From: Alteromonadaceae bacterium
Lineage (GTDB): Bacteria > Pseudomonadota > Gammaproteobacteria > Pseudomonadales > Cellvibrionaceae
Assembly (NCBI GenBank): GCA_002746115.1
Contig: NVXL01000003.1
Span: 37,074-77,134 of the forward strand
Length of the DNA stretch: 40,061 nt
Direction: 5' to 3'
Below are positions 35,601 through 40,061 of this stretch, in pieces. Numbering within the stretch: the first letter of the stretch is position 1; every line of letters starts with the position of its first letter. The position numbers and the translations under genes are program-made. Under the pieces are notes generated by a model, which saw nothing but the letters and a program-made list of their open reading frames with translations, was not told where the DNA came from and made no database searches.

Positions 35601-35801
35601 TTTATCGACGGAGTCACGACTGCCGAACAGCTCTCTTCGATTTCGGGACGAGGCGTTGGTCTAAGCGCTGTAAGGCAGTTTGTCGAACAGCTCGGTGGCG
35701 AGATTAATGTGGTATTAACTGAGGATGAGCGTGAGGGGTGCCAAGCCTTCGAGTTTCATATTGATTTGCCCTTGATGACCTTTGATACAACTGGCGCTTA
35801 A
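29628..35801 (+). CDS. Giant multidomain Ser/Thr kinase - AAA ATPase - GAF - HPt - CheA-like ATPase protein
   Basis: The 2057-residue protein begins with a Ser/Thr kinase domain (about 5-280; K36, catalytic D153 in IHKDIKPDN, D172 in DFG). An AAA-type ATPase region follows, with Walker A GHSGIGKS (353-360, K359) and Walker B VIFLDDMQW. A long helical repeat-like region runs to about 1370, broken by an Asn/Ser-rich insert near 705-727. Then come a GAF domain (about 1390-1545), a coiled coil and a PAS-like stretch, an HPt domain with H1761 (HTVKGNARNL), and an ATPase domain with N1923 (LARNAIDHGIE) and SGRGVG (2006-2011). The first half matches the trifunctional kinases known from cyanobacteria and proteobacteria. 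The C-terminal HPt plus CheA-like ATPase replaces their usual HisKA module. AGGA precedes the ATG. It is soluble. Confidence 0.92.
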   Translation: MRAIAGYQLTCELNMGKNTRIYRAERQSDGALAVLKVLEGEVLSTQDIARFKHEYHIVANLELPGVVRPLALMPLARPQNNSVVAKSKDPLSNDRQPNDHQRWVFTMEDDGESLSLDRHRRTREFTISEILHIGVEVAGALHQLHENGIIHKDIKPDNILYNAKTGAVKLIDFGISTTLAEEQQGYLPANALEGSLFYISPEQTGRMNRVIDTRTDLYSLGITLYELLCGCLPFEAEDEIGWVHCHIAKTPRPLHSISNTLPVMLSNVVQRLMEKHAESRYQTAHGLKRDLQCCVAEYEQNANINAFTLARHDRCGQLKIPQKLYGREEDVAILMKSFERSSNGEAQLLLVDGHSGIGKSALIYEVHKPMVTKNALFISGKFDQFKRDEPLIAIVQAFKDLVKQLLLLPDERLQSWREAFDHALEGQGRLLAEFIPDLALLLSDCAPLSELDAQQAENQFKEFFTRFINVVATVDHPLVIFLDDMQWVDTPTLTMIKRMFAFHDTRYLLLICAYRDNEVDPQHPFTLTMGELRKADVSLENIHLKPIDKRHVVQLLEDSLLDESPAVHALADLVHRKTEGNPFFINELLKCWHEQGLLKFSVEQQRWTWQLDVIQANGVNDNVVELMLGKIVKLPSHCQSLLKLAACLGAEFTLVELALIAELNLIELTRRLWPALERGIIIGTGKQVKFLLDLDESDLDYAVSTNDDGNSSSNNSNNKNLVSNISSEDTKCQFAHDRIQQAAYQLIENEKLADFHLKIARKLHEHYCESDLGDRLFYVVSQYNMGVPLLSSEVEFLALIQLNVNACKKAKKAFAYEPAFSYIQTAIQLLPANAWQDRYVLALECYSLGAEMAYLTRHSDLFERYAKTVLNYTKSLVDKTPTYEYLMMSHTANGESEKAVDLGLQVLSELEVNLPRNPGKIRLAWGLIKTVQKWRKFGGKEVLNLPAMTDPEMKARTKVIVRLGTSASLCTPNLMPLLAFLSVDMTLKHGLNLHTPLSLLGTAVTLAFKVHRIPLAFEIADIGMALMNTPSYKDVEGRFKTTYYAVLLRLREPYRVCMERLQDAHKVGLVTGELEYNCLNRLYYFCYRTLLGEPLHDLMLECNEYLTFLDRINYQGRKASTQTLTQMIYKLQSPVPDPSFDGPYYHESSLKKMSEQGGEAATLFFCVTWKVMLHYHFRQWRTLLDLIEENLRYIGIGFLHLHNDYFQLYSGLTYTRLAWDEPENRRKYLNKARKCRRYMARFTDYCPSNFLAKFYLLDAEIKKVQGKNGAAMKAYLNAIIQSENENNVHEQALAQELIGEFYLAINNRTAAGAHLRLAGRCYEKWQAVAKFIFLQQCYPDIFQNSQSSLILSQPDLATSSLSTSTSQVTTSIGGNTLDVASVMKAAQVISGEIRTECLISTMMQIVMENAGADYGVMVENHDGEFLVQARVQLAGVANRMMHAEPLKNSRDCPVKMLQYILRGGDAQVVTDAFDTGEYCQDSYIKEKQPRSLLCFPIVNQNKTIACVYLENTQVPAAFTQDHLQLLRMLSSQIAVSMVNAQLYQQLESKVQERTRQLQRKTHDIHTMLHNLHQGIFTITQDLLIHSEYSRYLEDILQTSTIAHCPAIATLFHACDLDSNIMDQVQNALEVSLGAPAYQWQLNAHLLVRECRKTLANGEVKCLEIDWDPLLDDQQCIDKVLVTVRDVSHLRQLQFEAGQRKQELEMIGQILACRPSDLKRFMTSSHAYFDENTRLLDTEAENSKDNKQVNMKIVSALYRNMHTVKGNARNLGLSYMTEAVHELEHDYEVLRDQADAHWDTLMLQGKQDCAHATLSHYQEIFECKLGSFSERVNMDSRKPLSDNFIKEIEQAARQGRMDSVLAAIEREKMHTLDDCLGEVRISLPGMAKSLGKPTPKLLVQDQGPRWSSWRASILKDILMHLARNAIDHGIELPARREFSAKPLAGNIYVHCSILPEFIRLRLWDDGQGLPMAILRSDQSNKLSSMQVVAMAIFIDGVTTAEQLSSISGRGVGLSAVRQFVEQLGGEINVVLTEDEREGCQAFEFHIDLPLMTFDTTGA

Positions 35802-36679
35802 GATTTTGATAATTGCTCTAAAACCAGATATAAAGCATGGGTGCCAAGCTCGCCCTTACCTTGTGCTTTTGCCGCACGGTATAGCTGATTGGCTAGCGCT
35901 AGGCCGGGAAGGCAAAGATCCATTCGCGCGGCTTCTTCAAGAGCGATCTCCAAATCTTTAATAAAATGATTAATAAAAAATCCGGGGTCGTAATTTTTAT
36001 CAACAATCCGTGGGCTTAGATTATCCAATGTCCAGCAGCCTGCGGCACCTTTGCTAATCGACGCTAATACCATTGGTAAATCTAAGCCTGCTTTAACGCC
36101 GTAGAGCATTGCTTCGCATACCCCGACCATGGTGCTTGCAATGGTGATTTGGTTGACCATTTTGGTATGCTGCCCGGCACCACTTGGGCCTTGGTGCAGG
36201 ATGTTTTTACCCAAAGTTTCAAATAATGGCATGAGCTGAGCCACGGCTGATTCGTCGCCACCGATCATAATCGATAAACTCGCGCCGCGTGCGCCGACAT
36301 CGCCACCCGAGACTGGCGCGTCCACAAAATCAGCACCTTTTGTTTTAGCCTCAGTGTAGATTTGTTCGGCTAAACTTGGTTTTGTGGTGGTCATATCAAC
36401 CAGCAGCATCCCAGGTTTACACCTGCTTAATATGCCATGCTCGCCGAAATATACCTCGGTGACATCCTGCGGGAAGCCTACCATGGTAAATACAATGTCG
36501 CAGCTTTCAGTGGCTGAGGCTGGTGTATCGTGCCAAGTTGCACCAGCATTGAGTAGTGCTGCGGCTTTGAGTTTTGTTCGGGTGTAAACGTGAAGCTTAT
36601 GACCTGCGTCCATTAAATGTTGCGCCATGGATTGCCCCATCACCCCGGTGCCTATCCAGGCAATGTTACGTTGTTGCAT
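35798..36679 (-). CDS. Beta-hydroxyacid dehydrogenase family NAD(P)-dependent oxidoreductase
   Basis: The 293-residue enzyme has the N-terminal dinucleotide motif GTGVMG (10-15), the substrate-binding DAPVSGG (120-126) and the catalytic lysine K173 in GAGQHTKMVNQ. These define the 3-hydroxyisobutyrate / tartronate semialdehyde reductase family, which also includes succinic semialdehyde and glyoxylate reductases. The substrate cannot be fixed from sequence. An AGGATA site lies eight bases before the ATG. It is downstream of, and probably co-transcribed with, the amidotransferase and dehydrogenase genes, although a 122-bp gap with repeats separates them. Its end overlaps the convergent giant-kinase stop by 4 bp. 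Confidence 0.93.
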   Translation of the reverse strand: MQQRNIAWIGTGVMGQSMAQHLMDAGHKLHVYTRTKLKAAALLNAGATWHDTPASATESCDIVFTMVGFPQDVTEVYFGEHGILSRCKPGMLLVDMTTTKPSLAEQIYTEAKTKGADFVDAPVSGGDVGARGASLSIMIGGDESAVAQLMPLFETLGKNILHQGPSGAGQHTKMVNQITIASTMVGVCEAMLYGVKAGLDLPMVLASISKGAAGCWTLDNLSPRIVDKNYDPGFFINHFIKDLEIALEEAARMDLCLPGLALANQLYRAAKAQGKGELGTHALYLVLEQLSKS

Positions 36680-36707
36680 CTAATTAGTATCCTGTTTATT
36701 AATTTGG

Positions 36708-36783
36708 TGGCTTAAATAGTTTAATGGCTTAAATAGCTTAATGGTTCAAATGTTTAATAGTTCAAAGGTTTAACAGTTCGAAT
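36708..36783. repeat. Degenerate tandem repeat, 16-17-bp period
   Basis: Four units in a row, TGGCTTAAATAGTTTAA, TGGCTTAAATAGCTTAA, TGGTTCAAATGTTTAA and TAGTTCAAAGGTTTAA (36708-36724, 36725-36741, 36742-36757, 36758-36773), and a partial fifth unit fill most of the 122-bp gap between two minus-strand genes. Confidence 0.75.
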
Positions 36784-36801
36784 ATCTGGTAATTAAACGT
36801 T

Positions 36802-37509
36802 TTAACAATTTTGGGCGACAAAATCGAGTATACACCTTGTGATCGTGAGGTGTTGGGTAGGATTATTCAATGTGTCTTGCCCCTCGGTAAATGCCTTTGC
36901 CGGTATTATCTGCTTCCGGCCTTGCATAAGTGCATCCGCAAAGGCTGGTGTGAATTCAGGGTGCCCCTGAAAACTTAATAAACGACCGGGAACCCAGCAT
37001 GCCGCATTCGGGCAAAAATCGTTATGCGCGATAACCATGGCATCAGTGGGGAGACTTTGCACCTGATCATAGTGACTGGCGAGTAAATTGATTTCCGCCG
37101 GCAAGGAGAGCCCCTTCTGAGCGCTAGCCGAGACCTGATACTGTTGCACACCAAGCCCCCAGCCTTGCACGGCAGGACCACAATGACCACCGAGGTGGTG
37201 AGCCAATAACTGATGGCCAAAACAAATGCCAATAAGCGGAATCCTGTTTTGATAAGCACGCTGAACAAAATCGCCCAGCCGTAAGATCCACGGCTCTTGC
37301 TCATAACATGCACTTTTACTACCGGTAATTAAATACGCGTCGCAAGCCTCGTCCTTTTCGGGAAATTGCATTGCGTTAACATGGTAGGTTTTTAGTTGCA
37401 AGCTGTGCGGCACCTCAGCAAACAAGTTGATCATCATTTGCGTGTAGGAATGATAACGAGGACGTAATTGATCGCTTAAAGTATCAGCATCTAAAATCCC
37501 CAAAATCAT
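36802..37509 (-). CDS. Class I glutamine amidotransferase-like hydrolase
   Basis: The 235-residue protein has the class I triad: nucleophile C96 in GICFGHQ, plus H183 and E185 in QGHPEF. It has no fused synthetase domain, so it resembles stand-alone members that cleave gamma-glutamyl amides. GMP-synthase-like names given to such proteins are usually wrong. The ATG overlaps the stop of the alcohol dehydrogenase gene by 4 bp, indicating coupled translation. In this company it could remove the glutamyl group from a gamma-glutamylated product, as PuuD and IpuF do in putrescine and isopropylamine breakdown; this is inference. Confidence 0.9.
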   Translation of the reverse strand: MILGILDADTLSDQLRPRYHSYTQMMINLFAEVPHSLQLKTYHVNAMQFPEKDEACDAYLITGSKSACYEQEPWILRLGDFVQRAYQNRIPLIGICFGHQLLAHHLGGHCGPAVQGWGLGVQQYQVSASAQKGLSLPAEINLLASHYDQVQSLPTDAMVIAHNDFCPNAACWVPGRLLSFQGHPEFTPAFADALMQGRKQIIPAKAFTEGQDTLNNPTQHLTITRCILDFVAQNC

Positions 37510-38678
37510 TTTAATTCGCCACGTATAGCGCGTATTAACAATGCATGATAGTCGCTTTGGTTTAGTGCAAGTGGGTTGCCTCTGGCAGAGGGATCCATGA
37601 GGGCTTTCGCGGCTATCTCTTGCGCGCGTATTTCATCAATACCAATTTCTGCTAAAGAATGCGGAATTTTTAATGCCATACGGAAGGCCAATAGCCACTC
37701 CATAAATGCCTCGAAAGCTTGGCCACTTTTTTGAATGTCCAAATCTAGATAACGACAAATAGTCTCGACTTTATCGCCAATAGCACTGCGGTTAGTCATG
37801 ACGACATAGGGGAGTAAAATGGCGTTAAGTAATCCATGGTGCTTATCATAAACCGCGCCCAGCGGGTGGGCGAGGGCATGCACGGCACCGAGGCCTTTTT
37901 GAAAAGCTGTTGCGCCCATCATTGAGGCCGTTTGCATATGGCTGCGTGCACTTAAATCGCTTCCCTTGCTAAAGGCGATCGGGAGCCACTGTTTAATTAA
38001 AGCCATACTTTCAAGCGCAATACCGTCCGCCATTGGGTGGTAAGCGGTCGCACAAAAAGCTTCGAAGCTATGCACAAAGGCATCAATACCAGTGGCGGCT
38101 GTAAGCCCTGCGGGTAAGCCCAGAGTGAGCACCGGGTCGAGTATGACTTTGGCGGGTAGCATTTTGGGGTGAAAGATAATTTTCTTTAATTGGCTTTGCT
38201 CATCGACAATAACCGCCGTGCGGCCAACTTCAGAGCCGGTTCCTGCAGTAGTGGGAACGGCAATTAGTGGTGCGATACCTTCTGGTTTTACGCGTCGCCA
38301 ATTATCGCCAACATCCTCAAAATCCCAAATAGGCAGTCTTTGCCCGACCATGAGAGCAATTGCTTTACCTGCGTCTAAGGCGCTGCCTCCACCGACGGCA
38401 ACAACACCGTCGTGCTTACCTTGTTGATACGCACTTACGCCAGCTTCGACGTTGGCGCCGTTGGGGTTGGCTTTTACCTCGCTAAAAAGCGCTGACTCCG
38501 GTAAGAGCGGTAGAATGGCTTGGATAAAATCAAACTTGGCAAGACCTTGGTCGCAGACTATGAGCGCGTTATGAATATTGAGTTGTGCGCACAGCTGGGG
38601 TAACTCTTGAATGCGGTTTTCGCCAAAAATAATATCCGTCGGATAATGCCACTGATTGGCCTTTGGCGGGTTTGGCAT
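37506..38678 (-). CDS. Iron-containing alcohol dehydrogenase (group III)
   Basis: The 390-residue enzyme has the NAD-binding GGGSALDAGKA (96-106) and VPTTAGTGSE (141-150) motifs. Metal ligands D199, H203, H267 and H281 have the spacing of the family (for example FucO). It should interconvert an alcohol and an aldehyde in the cytoplasm with NAD(P). AAGGAG lies before the ATG, 12 bp after the aldehyde dehydrogenase stop. Together the two can oxidise an alcohol to an acid. Confidence 0.95.
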   Translation of the reverse strand: MPNPPKANQWHYPTDIIFGENRIQELPQLCAQLNIHNALIVCDQGLAKFDFIQAILPLLPESALFSEVKANPNGANVEAGVSAYQQGKHDGVVAVGGGSALDAGKAIALMVGQRLPIWDFEDVGDNWRRVKPEGIAPLIAVPTTAGTGSEVGRTAVIVDEQSQLKKIIFHPKMLPAKVILDPVLTLGLPAGLTAATGIDAFVHSFEAFCATAYHPMADGIALESMALIKQWLPIAFSKGSDLSARSHMQTASMMGATAFQKGLGAVHALAHPLGAVYDKHHGLLNAILLPYVVMTNRSAIGDKVETICRYLDLDIQKSGQAFEAFMEWLLAFRMALKIPHSLAEIGIDEIRAQEIAAKALMDPSARGNPLALNQSDYHALLIRAIRGELK

Positions 38679-38690
38679 ATCGGGCTCCTT

Positions 38691-40061
38691 TTATGGCAGC
38701 TTTATATGTATGGATTTGGGGCGCGTTAATTGTTGATACGCGAGGTGGGACAGGGCACAACCACGACCGGAGTCTTTAACACCGCTCCAGGGTAGGGCAG
38801 GATCTAGGTAATCGCAGCGGTTCATAAATACGGTGCCGGTGTCTATCTGATCGGCCAGTTGTAGTGTGGCGTTTTGGTCTTGGCTCCAAACGGAAGCGCT
38901 TAAACCGTAGCGGCTGTCGTTAATGTATTCAAGCGCTTGTTGATCGCTATCGACGGGCATAATTCCTACGACTGGAGCAAAGTTCTCTTCTTGCATAAGT
39001 GCCATCTTATTACTAACGCCGGTTAATACTTGTGGCGCCATATAATTTTGGCGGGCACTTGGCGGAAGGTCGCTATTATTTAGCATTGCGTCTGCGTCGA
39101 TATGAGCCCTTGCGCCTTGAGTGCAGGCCTCTTGGATCTGCGCTTGGGCAAATTGTACGGCATCACTGTTAACCATTGGGCCAAGGTTTGTATCAGCATC
39201 AAGCGCGTGGCCAATTTTCAAGGCCTTTGTTTGGGTAATAAATTTTTCGAGAAAACTATCAAAAAGACATTTATGAACGTAAATACGCTCAATACCACAG
39301 CAGCTTTGACCGTTGTTGAAAAAAGCACCTTCTACTAAGCTGGCGACGGCGTTGTCAACATCAGCATCGTGGCGTACATAAGCGGCATCTTTTCCGCCGA
39401 GTTCAAGTGAGACGCTTTTGAAGTGGCCTGCGGCGGCTTGCTCTATGGCTTTGCCACCAGCCACTGAGCCGGTAAAACTAATTAAATTAACGACTGGATG
39501 TTGAATGACCTTCCGGCATTGCTCATGATCGAGATGTAACAATTGAAATACGCCCTCAGGCAAACCGGCCTCACAAAAAGCCTCAACGAAGCGCTCGGCA
39601 CATAAAACGGTTTGTGTGGCGTGTTTTAATATAATTGTATTACCGGCCATTAATGCGGGAATGATGGCATTGATAGCTGTTAAATACGGGTAGTTCCAGG
39701 GAGCTATCACAAATACAGTGCCATGTGCGGTCGGGCGAATAATACGTCTAAAACCTTCTGGCGCAGGAATTTCTTGATCGACAAGAGCTTCCTCTGCAAT
39801 GTTAATCATATACTCGGAGCGTTCTTTTAAACCGTTCACTTCACCTTGAGTATAGGCTTTGGGGCGCCCTATTAATGCGCTGATCTCTTCAGCGACTTCG
39901 GCCTTGTATTGCGTAAACCAATCAACCGCTTTTTGGCAATACTGGGCGCGCTTAGACACCGGGAGTGCTTGCCAAGCAGATTGTGCTTTTTTACTTGCGT
40001 CGATCACGCGGTGCATTTCAGCGTCGCTATGCAATTTCCGGTAGGCGATGACGAGGTCATC
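38691..40061 (-). CDS. Aldehyde dehydrogenase family protein, 5' end outside the window
   Basis: The frame stays open to the window end. A TTG at 40034 is in frame but the nine codons above it continue sensibly, and family members start some 20 residues earlier, so the gene is cut by the window edge. Motifs are the APWNYP NAD-binding segment, FTGSVAGG, the general base Glu in LELGGKD, the catalytic Cys in FFNNGQSCC (a double Cys, of which the first aligns with the nucleophile) and the C-terminal EENFAPV. It oxidises an aldehyde to an acid. It is the first visible gene of the minus-strand catabolic operon; upstream partners, such as a gamma-glutamyl ligase, would lie beyond the window. Confidence 0.93.
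   Translation of the reverse strand, partial: DDLVIAYRKLHSDAEMHRVIDASKKAQSAWQALPVSKRAQYCQKAVDWFTQYKAEVAEEISALIGRPKAYTQGEVNGLKERSEYMINIAEEALVDQEIPAPEGFRRIIRPTAHGTVFVIAPWNYPYLTAINAIIPALMAGNTIILKHATQTVLCAERFVEAFCEAGLPEGVFQLLHLDHEQCRKVIQHPVVNLISFTGSVAGGKAIEQAAAGHFKSVSLELGGKDAAYVRHDADVDNAVASLVEGAFFNNGQSCCGIERIYVHKCLFDSFLEKFITQTKALKIGHALDADTNLGPMVNSDAVQFAQAQIQEACTQGARAHIDADAMLNNSDLPPSARQNYMAPQVLTGVSNKMALMQEENFAPVVGIMPVDSDQQALEYINDSRYGLSASVWSQDQNATLQLADQIDTGTVFMNRCDYLDPALPWSGVKDSGRGCALSHLAYQQLTRPKSIHIKLP

Noticed and set aside
36708-36783. CRISPR array
   Set aside because: Units are 16-17 bp, directly abutting and degenerate, with no spacers and no cas genes.
36802-37509. GMP synthase subunit (guaA)
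   Set aside because: There is no ATP-pyrophosphatase domain and the gene sits among dehydrogenases, not with purine genes.

Overview
The window is compact, protein-coding bacterial chromosome, about 90% coding, with no rRNA, tRNA, insertion sequence, phage gene or CRISPR array that I could find. Outer-membrane TonB-dependent receptors, several lipoproteins, a Fur-type operator, a CsgG/DUF4810/DUF799 lipoprotein trio, a CheX phosphatase and very large signalling kinases point to a free-living, probably aquatic gammaproteobacterium of moderate GC content. A relative of the Cellvibrionales or Alteromonadales is my inference from gene content only.

Layout. 1-1827 is the 3' part of a tubulin/FtsZ-superfamily gene that begins outside the window. 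1877-5657 (minus) is a tight four-gene operon: SET-domain methyltransferase, fold-III PLP decarboxylase homologue, membrane-anchored Cache sensor, MFS transporter. The decarboxylase lacks the usual active-site cysteine. A 625-bp divergent region with six TGTAAT motifs separates it from a small DUF4234-like membrane protein, followed by a terminator, a chemoreceptor (minus) and an orphan type II thioesterase (minus). 9431-11286 holds the CsgG-like/DUF4810/DUF799 trio, and 11451-15827 a MacB-like exporter with one ATPase, two paralogous permeases and a HlyD-type adaptor. A TonB-dependent receptor, an M20 amidohydrolase and CheX follow.

20295-26790 is an iron-regulated unit. A Fur-box-like sequence precedes a DUF4856 lipoprotein with thrombospondin type 3 calcium-binding repeats, an imelysin-like lipoprotein, a FecA-like TonB receptor and a fatty acid hydroxylase-superfamily membrane enzyme. 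26888-35801 is a signalling block: a single-domain response regulator, a soluble hybrid histidine kinase, and a divergent 2057-residue protein. That protein joins a Ser/Thr kinase, an AAA-type ATPase, a helical repeat region, a GAF domain, an HPt domain and a CheA-like ATPase domain. 35798-40061 (minus) is a catabolic cluster: aldehyde dehydrogenase (cut by the window end), iron-dependent alcohol dehydrogenase, class I glutamine amidotransferase and a beta-hydroxyacid dehydrogenase. It is consistent with breakdown of an amine or amino-alcohol through gamma-glutamylated intermediates, although no gamma-glutamyl ligase is visible.

The best candidates for something undescribed are the SET/decarboxylase/Cache/MFS operon, the truncated tubulin-like protein, and the giant kinase with a CheA-like C-terminus. 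At DNA scale, at least five intergenic gaps carry short degenerate tandem repeats (11-18 bp period), each with its own sequence, and several gaps carry hairpins with a GCAAGC core.
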